A DNA stretch of 64,000 bases from Yersinia rohdei ATCC 43380 (GCF_000173775.1 NZ_ACCD01000001.1:467075-531074); one strand, 5' to 3'. Shown: positions 55,820-64,000, counted from the stretch's first letter. Notes: generated by a model from the sequence alone, not told the origin. Translations and numbers: made by a program.

Positions 55820-56395
55820 ATGAAAAAGAAAAATATTGCTCTGATTCTTCCTCTCGCTATTTTGCTCAGTGCCTGTACCAATACCGTCACCCCGGCCTTC
55901 AAGGAAGTGAGTAGCCGTGCTACACCTTGTGTTGATGGTGGGCCAGATCAGGTGGCACAACAATTCTATGACCTGCGGATACAGCAGATTGGCAATAAAA
56001 CCGGTTTACCGGACGATAATTTATCGGCCCAATTTCGCCCTTATTTGAGCCAGGCACTGTATGAAACCATTCAAACCGCCAGAAAACAGGCGAGTAACCG
56101 CACCACTGCTCAGGTAAATACCACGCAAACTATTAATGGTGATATTTTTACCAGCCTACGTGAAGGCAGCACCAGTGCCGAGGTTGCCAGCGCCTCGACC
56201 ATTCCGAATACCGATGCCCGCAATATTCCATTACGTGTCAATTTAGCCCACCAAACAACAGGTGGGAAATCCGTGGCATGGCAAGACGAAGTCTTAATGA
56301 TCCGCGAAGGAACCTGCTGGGTTATTGATGACATCCGTTTTATGGGCAGCTCCGCCCCCGCCAGCAGCCTACGTCAACTGTTAGGCAATCGCTAA
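55820..56395 (+). CDS. ybjP: Outer-membrane-type lipoprotein YbjP (DUF3828)
   Basis: 191-residue protein with a type II signal peptide: MKKKNIALILPLAILLSAC, so Cys19 is the lipidated residue; the next residues TN do not include the inner-membrane retention Asp at +2. The rest is a DUF3828 globular domain, with two Cys (C37 and one near the end, ECTCW-like in REGTCWVI). Function unknown. It precedes artPIQM as in E. coli. Confidence 0.9.
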   Translation: MKKKNIALILPLAILLSACTNTVTPAFKEVSSRATPCVDGGPDQVAQQFYDLRIQQIGNKTGLPDDNLSAQFRPYLSQALYETIQTARKQASNRTTAQVNTTQTINGDIFTSLREGSTSAEVASASTIPNTDARNIPLRVNLAHQTTGGKSVAWQDEVLMIREGTCWVIDDIRFMGSSAPASSLRQLLGNR

Positions 56396-56423
56396 CTGGC
56401 TAAACCGCCTCCTGTACCTTCAG

Positions 56424-56670
56424 CCCAATAGCTTTCCTGTTGCAGGTAGGCGGCAAAAGAAAGAGTCCCGATGAGTTTACACTGGTAAGTGATTCGGGCG
56501 AATGACGGCGGCCAACACCCCTGCGGCGGGCAAGAAACCCCTATCCCCAATAGCTTTCCTGTTGCAGGTAGGCGGCAAAAGAAAGAGTCCCGATGAGCTT
56601 ACACTGGTAAGTGATTCGGGCGAATGAAAGCAGCCAACACCCCTGCGGCGGGCAAGATGACGGGGATAGC
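56424..56670. repeat. Tandem pair of ERIC-like elements, 122-bp unit
   Basis: Copy 1 is about 56424-56545, copy 2 about 56546-56670. They are almost identical (for example GATGAGTTTAC against GATGAGCTTAC). Each has CCTGTTGCAGG on the left, a core CCCGATGAGCTTACACTGG TAAGTGATTCGGG and CCAACACCCCTGCGGCGGG on the right. Copy 2 has the normal right end GACGGGGATA; copy 1 is cut there. Lies between ybjP and artP; about 170 bp of leader before artP remain. Confidence 0.85.
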
Positions 56671-56783
56671 TCTGCCAGATTAATTCATCGCCCGACAAAT
56701 TCCCTCCGATGGCACTCAAATCCAAATGTTATGCTGTTATTTGGTCGTTACATGGGTTATTAATAAATTTTAACGCACAAAGA

Positions 56784-56797
56784 TTGCATAAGTATGC
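56784..56797 (+). promoter_or_regulatory. Weak ARG-box-like palindrome before artP
   Basis: TTGCATAAGTATGC resembles half of the ArgR box (TGAAT-N4-ATTCA). ArgR represses artP in E. coli. The match is poor, and I cannot see a second box of the usual pair. Confidence 0.25.
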
Positions 56798-56844
56798 CGC
56801 GGAAGTTACCATTCTCCGCATCATTGGCTATTCAGATTTGGCGC

Positions 56845-57573
56845 ATGAGTATTCAACTTAACGGAATTAACTGTTACTACGGCGCCCAACAGGCGCTATT
56901 CGACATTACATTAAACTGCCCTGCGGGCGAAACACTGGTGCTATTAGGGCCGAGTGGCGCGGGCAAAAGCTCTTTGTTGCGCGTACTTAATTTGCTGGAA
57001 ATGCCGCGTTCTGGCACTTTGCAGATAGCCGGTAATCACTTCGATTTTACCCAGGCGCCTGGCGCGAAAGCGATCCGTGAATTACGCCAGAATGTAGGAA
57101 TGGTCTTCCAGCAATATAATCTTTGGCCGCACCTGTCTGTGGTACAAAATCTGATTGAAGCCCCATGCCGTGTGCTGGGTCTGTCAAAAGATGAGGCGAT
57201 GGCGCGCGCGCAAAAATTGCTGACTCGCCTGCGTCTGACTGATTTTGCTGACCGCTTCCCACTGCATCTTTCGGGTGGCCAGCAACAGCGCGTGGCGATT
57301 GCCCGTGCACTGATGATGGAGCCGCAAGTTTTGCTCTTTGACGAACCCACCGCAGCACTTGATCCTGAGATAACTGCGCAAATCGTCAGCATCATTCGTG
57401 AATTGGCCGGCACCGGCATCACTCAGGTGATTGTCACCCATGAAGTGGAAGTGGCCCGTAAAACAGCCAGCCGCGTGGTGTATATGGAAAACGGCCATAT
57501 AGTGGAACAAGGCGATGCCAGCCACTTTACCCAACCAACAACTGAAGCTTTTGCCAGCTATCTGTCACATTGA
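56845..57573 (+). CDS. artP: Arginine ABC transporter ATP-binding protein ArtP
   Basis: 242-residue ABC ATPase. Walker [11 protein letters not shown]-loop FQQYNLWPH, signature LSGGQQQR, Walker [13 protein letters not shown]. Drives import of arginine through ArtQM with ArtI/ArtJ as binding proteins. ATG at 56845 ([13 protein letters not shown]) matches E. coli; the in-frame extension upstream to 56794 has no RBS and is not conserved. Confidence 0.98.
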   Translation: MSIQLNGINCYYGAQQALFDITLNCPAGETLVLLGPSGAGKSSLLRVLNLLEMPRSGTLQIAGNHFDFTQAPGAKAIRELRQNVGMVFQQYNLWPHLSVVQNLIEAPCRVLGLSKDEAMARAQKLLTRLRLTDFADRFPLHLSGGQQQRVAIARALMMEPQVLLFDEPTAALDPEITAQIVSIIRELAGTGITQVIVTHEVEVARKTASRVVYMENGHIVEQGDASHFTQPTTEAFASYLSH

Positions 57574-57593
57574 TATCTATTTGGGAATTTGCG

Positions 57594-58325
57594 ATGAAAA
57601 AATTACTAATTGCTGCCGTCCTTGCCAGTATAAGTTTGTCTGCCTCTGCCGCTGAAACTATTCGTTTTGCCGCTGAAGCCACCTACCCGCCATTTGAATT
57701 TATTGATGCTAATAATAAAATGCAGGGTTTTGATATCGATCTGGCCAATGCGCTGTGTAAAGAGATGCAAGCCGATTGCACCTTTACAAATCAGGCCTTT
57801 GACAGCTTGATCCCAAGCTTGAAATTCAAACGTTTTGATGCCGTTATCTCCGGAATGGACATCACGCCAGAGCGCCTGAAGCAAGTTGCTTTCACTCAGC
57901 CTTACTATGATAACTCCGCACTGTTTATTGCCGAAAAAGGCAAACTGGCTGATTTGGCTGCGCTGAAAGGCAAACGTGTTGGTATGCAGAATGGGTCTAC
58001 CCATCAGAAATACTTGATGGAAAAACACCCTGAGATTACTGCCGTCCCTTATGACAGCTATCAGAATGCCATTCTTGACCTGAAAAATGGCCGTTTGGAT
58101 GCCGTATTTGGCGACACCGCAGTGGTCAATGAATGGCTGAAGCAGAATGACCAACTGGCGGCGGTCGGTGATAAAGTGACTGACGCTGACTATTTCGGTA
58201 CCGGTTTAGGTATTGCGGTTCGTCAGAACAACACTGAATTACTGGGTAAGTTAGATGCTGCACTGGCGAAAGTTAAAGCCGATGGCACCTATCAGACAAT
58301 TTACAAAAAATGGTTCCAGCAGTAA
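57594..58325 (+). CDS. artI: Arginine ABC transporter periplasmic binding protein ArtI
   Basis: 243-residue solute-binding protein (family 3) with a signal peptide (MKKLLIAAVLASISLSASA, cleaved at about 19). Ligand-site motifs AAEATYPPFEFID and ISGMDITPERLKQVAFT are typical. Start at 57594, 20 bp after artP; the earlier in-frame ATG at 57570 overlaps the artP stop. Could equally be called ArtJ on sequence alone, but the position after artP fits artI. Confidence 0.95.
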   Translation: MKKLLIAAVLASISLSASAAETIRFAAEATYPPFEFIDANNKMQGFDIDLANALCKEMQADCTFTNQAFDSLIPSLKFKRFDAVISGMDITPERLKQVAFTQPYYDNSALFIAEKGKLADLAALKGKRVGMQNGSTHQKYLMEKHPEITAVPYDSYQNAILDLKNGRLDAVFGDTAVVNEWLKQNDQLAAVGDKVTDADYFGTGLGIAVRQNNTELLGKLDAALAKVKADGTYQTIYKKWFQQ

Positions 58326-58336
58326 TTTAAGCACCC

Positions 58337-59053
58337 ATGAATGAATTTCAACCTTTAGCAAGCGCCGCCGGTATGACCGTCGGCCTTGCAGTTTGTGCAC
58401 TAGCCCTCGGTCTGGTTCTGGCGATGCTATTTGCCGTCTGTGAATCATCACGTCTAAAAGTGGTCAGTTATCTGACAACCGGCTGGGTTACCATTTTGCG
58501 CGGGCTACCCGAGATACTGGTGGTTCTGTTCATCTATTTTGGCTCATCTCAGTTGCTGATGATGCTATCAGACGGCTTTACCCTGAATCTGTATCTGTTT
58601 GAGTTACCCATTAAACTCAATATTGATAATTTCGAGGTCAGCCCGTTCTTATGTGGTGTTATCGCGCTGGCCCTACTCTACTCAGCTTATGCTTCGCAAA
58701 CCTTACGTGGTGCGCTAAAAGCCGTGCCTGTCGGGCAATGGGAATCAGGTCAGGCATTGGGGTTGAGTCAAGCGGCTATCTTCTTTCGCCTGATTATGCC
58801 GCAGATGTGGCGTCATGCATTACCCGGCTTAGGTAACCAATGGCTGGTATTGCTGAAAGACACGGCGTTGGTGTCACTGATTAGTGTGAATGACTTGATG
58901 CTGCAAACCAAAAGCATTGCCACCCGAACTCAAGAACCTTTCACCTGGTATATGATTGCGGCGGCAATTTATCTGGTGGTAACCCTGCTGAGTCAGTATG
59001 TGCTCAAATGGATTGAGCTCCGTACCACCCGTTTTGAGCGGAGCCCATCTTGA
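58337..59053 (+). CDS. artQ: Arginine ABC transporter permease ArtQ
   Basis: 238-residue inner-membrane permease of the polar amino acid type with about five helices and the EAA-like loop [19 protein letters not shown] that contacts ArtP. Starts 11 bp after artI and its stop overlaps artM by one base. Confidence 0.97.
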   Translation: MNEFQPLASAAGMTVGLAVCALALGLVLAMLFAVCESSRLKVVSYLTTGWVTILRGLPEILVVLFIYFGSSQLLMMLSDGFTLNLYLFELPIKLNIDNFEVSPFLCGVIALALLYSAYASQTLRGALKAVPVGQWESGQALGLSQAAIFFRLIMPQMWRHALPGLGNQWLVLLKDTALVSLISVNDLMLQTKSIATRTQEPFTWYMIAAAIYLVVTLLSQYVLKWIELRTTRFERSPS

Positions 59054-59721
59054 TGTTGGAATTTTTACCTGAGATCCTCAAAGGGCTGCATACCAGCCTG
59101 ACGTTGACCATTGCTTCTTTGTTGGTGGCTTTGGTGTTATCACTGCTGTTTACCATTGTGTTAACACTGAAAACGCCCATCGCCACACAGCTGGTCAAGA
59201 TTTATATCACCGTGTTTACCGGCACTCCGCTGCTGGTACAGATATTTTTGATCTACTACGGCCCAGGGCAATTCCCCGCAATCCGCGAATATCCGTGGTT
59301 ATGGAGCTTGCTATCGCAACCTTGGTTGTGTGCAATGATTGCGTTGGCATTAAACAGTGCGGCATATACCACTTTGCTCTTCCATGGCGCAGTTCGGGCC
59401 ATTCCAGCGGGTCAATGGCAATCCTGCGAAGCTCTGGGCATGTCCAAGGCGCAATCATTACGAATTCTGCTGCCCTTTGCCTTTAAGCGCGCATTGTCAT
59501 CTTATTCCAACGAAGTGGTATTGGTGTTCAAAAGTACCTCACTGGCTTATACCATTACATTGATGGAAGTAATGGGTTACAGCCAACTGATGTATGGGCG
59601 AACCTATGACGTGATGGTCTTCGGCGCTGCGGGGATTGTTTACCTCTGTGTGAATGGTTTACTGACCCTCTTTATGCGGTTGGTAGAACGCAAAGCACTG
59701 GCATTTGAACGACGCAATTAG
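59053..59721 (+). CDS. artM: Arginine ABC transporter permease ArtM
   Basis: 222-residue partner permease of ArtQ. EAA loop CEALGMSKAQSLRILLPFA. ATG at 59053 overlaps the artQ stop (TGATG), so the two are coupled; a TTG at 59050 is also in frame. The next gene in E. coli, artJ, is absent here. Confidence 0.97.
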   Translation: MLEFLPEILKGLHTSLTLTIASLLVALVLSLLFTIVLTLKTPIATQLVKIYITVFTGTPLLVQIFLIYYGPGQFPAIREYPWLWSLLSQPWLCAMIALALNSAAYTTLLFHGAVRAIPAGQWQSCEALGMSKAQSLRILLPFAFKRALSSYSNEVVLVFKSTSLAYTITLMEVMGYSQLMYGRTYDVMVFGAAGIVYLCVNGLLTLFMRLVERKALAFERRN

Positions 59722-59751
59722 TTAAACGCTTAATCTCCATCGCCTCAATCA

Positions 59752-59781
59752 GTTAAGGGTGTGTTAGCGCGCACCCTTAAC
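59752..59781 (+). terminator. Hairpin downstream of artM
   Basis: Ten-bp stem GTTAAGGGTG / CACCCTTAAC with a 10-nt loop, 30 bp after artM. No T run follows, so rho-independent action is doubtful. Confidence 0.55.
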
Positions 59782-59820
59782 AACTCCGCACCGGCACAGG
59801 TTTCGCTCACCCGCTAATAG

Positions 59821-59830
59821 CCCCCCCCCC
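59821..59830. repeat. Poly-C tract (C10)
   Basis: Ten consecutive C in a region otherwise of mixed composition. Such tracts are prone to slippage. Confidence 0.95.
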
Positions 59831-59890
59831 TCATTTATTGCTCATTGCTCCGGCTCAAATACTCTTTGCTCGGCATCGGTGCCTGATGGC

Positions 59891-59951
59891 CACTTTTCAC
59901 TTTTCACTTTTCACTTTTCACTTTTCACTTTTCACTTTTCACTTTTCACTT
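59891..59951. repeat. Heptanucleotide tandem array (CACTTTT), about 8.7 copies
   Basis: Eight complete copies of CACTTTT (59891-59946) plus CACTT. No mismatch is seen. Lies about 470 bp upstream of the ExuT-like gene. Copy-number change would alter spacing in steps of seven bases. Confidence 0.95.
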
Positions 59952-60178
59952 AATGACCGATATCCGTCCACTCTCTAAAAATCAAAAAAATACATTAACC
60001 AATTGTATTATCATGTTTTTATTTATTGCCATTGCAAGCTATAGCGCCGGTAACCCACCGGATTCCACTTCTGTTAAGAGGCCTTTTTAGGGCCTTGCTC
60101 TCGACTAAAATCTGCAAGCCGCCATATAGCCCATCAGGTTGCACTTAATACCCTTTTCAACCTCATGGAGATTGATTT

Positions 60179-60337
60179 ATTTGGTTAGCCAAATCACATT
60201 ACAAACAATTAATTGGATAACCAAAAATCAAACAAAGAGTTTGATCACAGAATATCGCCTATATTCTATGCAAAATCATGCTGCTTTAGTGAGGTAAGTA
60301 GGGTGGAGAAACACAGTACACTTATCTGGTTAACCAA
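60179..60337 (+). promoter_or_regulatory. Three operator-like palindromes before the ExuT-like gene
   Basis: ATTTGGTTAGCCAAAT (60179-60194), ATTGGATAACCAAA (60212-60225) and CTGGTTAACCAA (60326-60337) share TTGGTTAACCAA. This resembles the UxuR/ExuR operator (ATTGGTATACCAAT). A regulator of that family is encoded 1.7 kb downstream, at 62040. The most likely regulator is therefore that protein. Confidence 0.6.
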
Positions 60338-60421
60338 TAAAAACTTTTCTTCAGATAATTATATCTCTTAAGATGAAGACATGGTTTTCCAGCAAACCGT
60401 ATAAAATTCAATAGGATGAAT

Positions 60422-61714
60422 ATGAAAACCATAAAAAATTACCGTTGGTATATGATTCTATTGGTTTGCTTCATAACCATCATAAATTACCTCGACCGTA
60501 CAGCACTAGGTGTTGCCGCACCAACCATCATGAATGAGTTGGGTATAACTAAAGAACAATACTCTTGGGTTGTCAGTGCCTTCCAACTGGCATACACAAT
60601 TGGTCAACCAATAATGGGGTTCTTTATTGATACTGTCGGTGTAAAACTGGGCTTCTTTATCTGTGCCATTATCTGGGGTCTGGCCACTATGGCGCACGCA
60701 CTTACCGGTTCTTGGCAAGGGCTGGCCCTGATGCGCGGCATTATGGGGTTTAGTGAAGCCTCTGCAATTCCAGCGGGGGTAAAAACAGCGTCTACGTGGT
60801 TCCCCGCCAAAGAGCGCGGTATCGCGACCGGCGTTTTCAATATGGGTACCTCCTTTGGTGCCATGCTGGCTCCGCCATTGATTGCATGGTGTATTATGTT
60901 CCACAGCTGGCAGTTCGCCTTTATCGTCGCTGGAGCAATGGCTGTCATCGCGGCATTCATCTGGTTAATCTTTTATAGAGATCCTAAAGATGCCAAACGT
61001 CTGTCTAATGAAGAGCGCATCTATATCGAAAGTGGCCAGGAAAAACATCTTCAGTCCACGACCAAAGAAAGAACTTCAATCAAAAACATCCTGAAACAAC
61101 GCAATTTTTGGGGGATAGGGATCTCCCGTTTCCTTGCTGACCCTGCATGGGGAACCATTAACTTCTGGGTGCCCATTTTCTTTGTGGAAACCCTGCACTT
61201 CAGCTTAAAAGAGATTGCGATGTTTGTCTGGCTGCCGTTCCTGATGGCTGACTTGGGCTGTCTGGTCAGCGGATTCGTGGCGAAATTCTTCAATGACCGT
61301 GGTATATCTCTGATTAACTCACGCCGTATTACCTTTTCTATTGGCGCAGTACTGATGACCACCATCGGCCTGGTCAGTATTGTTGATAATCCGTATATTG
61401 CTGTTCTGCTGATCAGTATTGGTGGATTTTCTCACCAACTGTTGTCCACTGTTGCCGCCACTCTGGGCGCTGACCTGTTCAAGAAAAATGAAGTCGCGAC
61501 TGTTGTCGGTATGGCCGGTGCATGTGCATGGACGGGTCAGTTGATCTTTAACATCTTCATCGGTGCATTCGTTGCCATCATCGGCTTCGGCCCCTTCTTT
61601 ATCGCGCTGGCTATTTTTGACTTGATTGGTGCCGCTGCGTTGTGGATTTTGATTAAAGAGCCCAAAGAACCAGAGAATGATAATAATGAGATTTCCATAG
61701 CGCCGTCTCATTAA
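60422..61714 (+). CDS. MFS hexuronate transporter, ExuT-like
   Basis: 430-residue, 12-helix permease of the anion:cation symporter family (ACS). It resembles ExuT over its full length, with the shared features SWQGLALMRG, WFPAKERGIATG, LAPPLIAW and RFLADPAWGTINFW. Start: ATG at 60422 is preferred because AATAGGA lies seven bases upstream; an ATG at 60416 would be too close to it. The substrate may be galacturonate or glucuronate; related ACS members carry glucarate or galactonate. No catabolic gene is near. A terminator follows at 61736. Confidence 0.85.
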   Translation: MKTIKNYRWYMILLVCFITIINYLDRTALGVAAPTIMNELGITKEQYSWVVSAFQLAYTIGQPIMGFFIDTVGVKLGFFICAIIWGLATMAHALTGSWQGLALMRGIMGFSEASAIPAGVKTASTWFPAKERGIATGVFNMGTSFGAMLAPPLIAWCIMFHSWQFAFIVAGAMAVIAAFIWLIFYRDPKDAKRLSNEERIYIESGQEKHLQSTTKERTSIKNILKQRNFWGIGISRFLADPAWGTINFWVPIFFVETLHFSLKEIAMFVWLPFLMADLGCLVSGFVAKFFNDRGISLINSRRITFSIGAVLMTTIGLVSIVDNPYIAVLLISIGGFSHQLLSTVAATLGADLFKKNEVATVVGMAGACAWTGQLIFNIFIGAFVAIIGFGPFFIALAIFDLIGAAALWILIKEPKEPENDNNEISIAPSH

Positions 61715-61735
61715 TTACTGCCCAGTAACTATTCC

Positions 61736-61772
61736 AGAGGTACACAGCATGATGATGTGTACCTCTTTATTA
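61736..61772 (+). terminator. Terminator after the ExuT-like gene
   Basis: Eleven-bp stem AGAGGTACACA / TGTGTACCTCT with a 9-nt loop, followed by TTATTAG. It separates the transporter from the regulator gene. The remaining part of the 325-bp gap holds a palindrome-like TTGTTAGACCAA near 61979, possibly an operator for autoregulation. Confidence 0.75.
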
Positions 61773-62039
61773 GTTGTGTCTTATTAACGCATTAAAATGA
61801 CTCAAACTGATTCAAGCAGGAACGCCCTCCCAGCCTAGCTACCGAATATTGAAACTGCCCTTTACCTATCCGCCGCATGCGTTTGGCATTAGCCTTGACA
61901 GGGTTGTAGTTTATCAATCATCATTATTTCCTGTGTTTTTCGCAGTTTATTTTCACAAACTTTCGCGTAAAACCATTCTTGTTAGACCAAAAATGGTAAG
62001 CTTCACCGCAAGTATCAACCCTATTTTTATGGCCATAAT

Positions 62040-62801
62040 ATGACACAGTTGACTGAACCCAAGCGCCCTTATCAGGAAGTCGGTCATGCATTGCGTCAAA
62101 TGATCAACCGCATGAACTCTGCGGTGGGTGATAAACTCCCCCCTGAACGCGAAATTGCCCAAATGCTTGATGTTTCAAGGGCGGTGGTGCGTGAAGCCTT
62201 AATTATGCTGGAGTTAGAAAAGCTGATTGAGGTGCGCAAAGGGTCGGGCATTTATATTATTGCGCTACCAGACCAAAAACACAGTATGGACAATGCCGAT
62301 GTCCAGAATGCTGCCGGCCCATTTGAACTATTACAAGCTCGGCAATTGCTAGAAAGCAATATTGCAGAATTTGCGGCTACACAGGCCACACCTGCAGATA
62401 TCGCCAATATGCGCAGAGCATTGAGCTGTGAGCGCGACGAACTGAAAACCGACGAAGATGAAACCGGAGACCGTGAGTTTCATCTGGCGATTGCACAAGC
62501 GACCCATAACAGCATGTTGGTTGAATTGCTGAAACAGTCCTGGGCGTGGCGAGAAAATAACCCAATGTGGTTAACACTCCACACAAGAATCACCACTAAA
62601 GGTTACCGGAAAGAGTGGATGACGGATCATCAGCTGATCCTTGCCGCGATGATCAAAAAAGATCCCGCAGCGGCGAAAGCGGCCATGTGGCAACATCTGG
62701 AAAATGTCAAACAGCGCCTGTTGGCATTATCCGATGTGGATGACCCCTATTTTGATGGTTATTTGTTTAATTCATATCCTGTCTATTTGGTGCGAAATTA
62801 A
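62040..62801 (+). CDS. GntR-family (FadR subfamily) regulator, UxuR/ExuR-like
   Basis: 253-residue regulator. N-terminal winged helix (about 8-75: KLPPEREIAQMLDVSRAVVREALIML and EVRKGSGIYI, given here in parts) and a C-terminal FCD domain (GPFELLQARQLLESNIAEFAA; metal or ligand positions in REFHLAIAQATHN and TDHQLILAAM). Close in length and layout to E. coli ExuR and UxuR. Hexuronates are the likely effectors. Lies 325 bp after the ExuT-like gene. It could alternatively serve another sugar acid. Confidence 0.85.
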   Translation: MTQLTEPKRPYQEVGHALRQMINRMNSAVGDKLPPEREIAQMLDVSRAVVREALIMLELEKLIEVRKGSGIYIIALPDQKHSMDNADVQNAAGPFELLQARQLLESNIAEFAATQATPADIANMRRALSCERDELKTDEDETGDREFHLAIAQATHNSMLVELLKQSWAWRENNPMWLTLHTRITTKGYRKEWMTDHQLILAAMIKKDPAAAKAAMWQHLENVKQRLLALSDVDDPYFDGYLFNSYPVYLVRN

Positions 62802-62853
62802 TTGGCTATCGTCACTTTTTCGCACCTGCCGCATTGAAAATAAAATACCAACT

Positions 62854-62895
62854 TGTATATAAGCCAATGTTAAGAGCCAATGTATATAAACCAAT
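62854..62895. repeat. Direct repeat of a 15-bp sequence, 27-bp period
   Basis: TGTATATAAGCCAAT (62854-62868) and TGTATATAAACCAAT (62881-62895) differ at one base. They lie in the 327-bp gap after the regulator gene, which also carries a hairpin (63050-63083). Meaning unknown. Confidence 0.7.
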
Positions 62896-63048
62896 AAAGA
62901 CTCTTTTCTCTATTCGCTGTAATGGCATTATTGCTGATATTTTCAATAAGCAATAATGCATCAACCGCAATGCTCATCATCAATAAAATATCTTATTATA
63001 TCAACTAGATGGTCAGGATTTTTGACAATATCTCTTATCAGAGATAGA

Positions 63049-63084
63049 GCCGGGTAACATCATAGCAAACTGATGTTACCCGGC
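63049..63084. terminator. Strong hairpin between the regulator and the adhesin gene
   Basis: Fourteen-bp perfect stem GCCGGGTAACATCA / TGATGTTACCCGGC with an 8-nt loop. No T run on either side, but between two convergent genes it is likely to act as a terminator or mRNA 3'-end element. Confidence 0.65.
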
Positions 63085-63128
63085 GAACGTTAATGCAACA
63101 GCGGCATAAAAAGAGACTAAGAATTACA

Positions 63129-64000
63129 TTATAATAAACAACTTAAATGATAGCTTCTCACATCGCCATCTGATTTGAAGGCCGCGTTGCCAGTATTCAT
63201 ATAGACATAGTAATGCTGCCCACCATCATAAATGGTCAACGTTGACGAGCGATACACCTGGTTAGTTGGCCACCCTGCAACTGTATTTATCGTGTTAGAG
63301 GGATAAGCTAAATATAAATTTTCTAAATCAGTACGCTGTGGCAAGGTGCACAAAGCCTCAGCTTCATTAAAAGTGAATATGGCCCAGGTTTCGTTATTTT
63401 TGACACTTTGTTGAGAAGTCGGCATCTCTCCTGCTAAATATGGCCGCTTAAACGTATTACCGTTGGCAGCTAAGGTTTCGGCCATATTACCCCACATATT
63501 GGCTAGCGGTGAATCAGGGCTCGTTTTTACGTTAAATATAAGCGCTTGTTCTTGCCAGTCACCACTTTCTGCTTTAGCTCGAAGCACTGTTTGTACACCT
63601 ATGCCATTAGGGTCGGTTATAGGTAAAGTCAATTGACCATCAGCACCTGTCACGCCAGTAAAGGAATTGTAATTAGCCCCCGCGACCTGTAATAAACCAC
63701 TATTACTCATCGCAATATTTTGCCGATTAACCACCGAAACGGGTTCAAAGGTAAGTTTTATATTGGGTGCCATAGCATTAGTGCGTTTATATCTGGCGGC
63801 CACAGTTAAGTTAATCGTCTGACCAATATTTTTCCTTGCGTTATCAACTGAGATAATCAAATTGACAGATGCAGGGACGACATTCACCGTGGCGGGCGTC
63901 ACACCCAGTGGATTGCCATCTACGCTGGCACTGATACTGGCAATTCCAGCCACAGTACCGGCGGTCAAAGTGGCGATGTAAACCCCTCCCCCTTGTTCGC
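63129..64000 (-). CDS. Invasin/intimin-like adhesin, C-terminal part (N-terminus beyond window)
   Basis: About 289 residues of the C-terminus; the frame is open to the right edge (the last bases read GGGVYIATLTAGTVAG). Upstream part: two bacterial Ig-like (Big-1) domains, with the repeat signature TGADGQLTLPITDPNG. C-terminal part (about last 130 residues) resembles the C-type-lectin-like tip of invasin/intimin-type proteins, with ALCTLPQRTDLENLYLAYP, WPTNQVYRSS and a last Cys in YHLSCLL, which may form a disulphide with the Cys of ALC. An inverse autotransporter adhesin is the likely whole protein. Truncated here only by the window. Confidence 0.8.
   Translation of the reverse strand, partial: EQGGGVYIATLTAGTVAGIASISASVDGNPLGVTPATVNVVPASVNLIISVDNARKNIGQTINLTVAARYKRTNAMAPNIKLTFEPVSVVNRQNIAMSNSGLLQVAGANYNSFTGVTGADGQLTLPITDPNGIGVQTVLRAKAESGDWQEQALIFNVKTSPDSPLANMWGNMAETLAANGNTFKRPYLAGEMPTSQQSVKNNETWAIFTFNEAEALCTLPQRTDLENLYLAYPSNTINTVAGWPTNQVYRSSTLTIYDGGQHYYVYMNTGNAAFKSDGDVRSYHLSCLL

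Larger units (their letters stand above)
59722..60421. promoter_or_regulatory. Repeat-rich region between artM and the ExuT-like gene
   Basis: 700 bp without a credible gene. In order: an inverted repeat GTTAAGGGTG / CACCCTTAAC (59752-59781, possible artM terminator), a C10 tract (59821-59830), a heptanucleotide array (59891-59951), and three operator-like palindromes at 60179-60194, 60212-60225 and 60326-60337. This seems to be the upstream region of the transporter gene. Confidence 0.7.

Noticed and set aside
59891..59951. Heptanucleotide array as a CRISPR array
   Set aside because: The unit is seven bases with no spacers. It is a simple-sequence repeat.

Overview
The window is chromosomal DNA of an enterobacterium, most likely a Yersinia of the enterocolitica/pseudotuberculosis type. 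Reasons: protein sequences and gene order closely follow the E. coli msbA-ihfB-rpsA-cmk-aroA-serC-pfl-serS-ftsK-lrp-trxB-cydDC-infA-clpA-macAB-hcp-poxB-art segment. The intergenic gaps hold several ERIC-type imperfect palindromes of about 110-127 bp. The right edge carries the C-terminus of an invasin/intimin-like adhesin. The species assignment is an inference from pattern only.

Layout. 1-8.4 kb (minus strand): msbA (cut by the window edge), comEC/ycaI, ihfB, rpsA, cmk, aroA. 8.5-11.9 kb (minus): serC, an ERIC element, the DUF421 gene ycaP and the periplasmic asparaginase ansB. 12-18.4 kb (plus): ycaO and the anaerobic formate module focA-pflB-pflA with an FNR-like site. 18.5-27.9 kb (minus): ycaD, serS, rarA, lolA, ftsK, lrp. 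28.6-34.9 kb (plus): trxB, cydD-cydC, aat, infA. 35.2-37.8 kb (minus): clpA-clpS. 38.1-42.8 kb: cspD, divergent macAB and ybjX, with a PhoP-box-like repeat before ybjX. 43-48.8 kb: ybjD, lysO, hcp-hcr. 49-56.4 kb (plus): poxB, a lineage-specific methyltransferase, ltaE-ybjT, ybjS, ybjP. 56.8-59.7 kb: the artPIQM arginine ABC importer. 60.4-62.8 kb: an ExuT-like hexuronate transporter and a UxuR/ExuR-like GntR regulator. 63.1-64 kb (minus): the end of the adhesin.

Functional themes. Anaerobic and nitrosative-stress physiology recurs (focA-pflBA, ansB, hcp-hcr, cydDC, poxB). Cell-envelope functions are msbA, lolA and macAB. Growth-essential genes are rpsA, ihfB, serS, infA, ftsK and aroA. Most of the window is conserved core. 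The accessory parts are the methyltransferase gene between poxB and ltaE, the ExuT/regulator pair where E. coli has artJ, and the adhesin.

I found no convincing new defence or biosynthetic system. The most unusual features are the repeat-rich artM-transporter gap (C10 tract, about 8.7 copies of a heptanucleotide, three operator-like palindromes), a 122-bp tandem duplication of an ERIC-like element before artP, and the inserted AT-rich methyltransferase.
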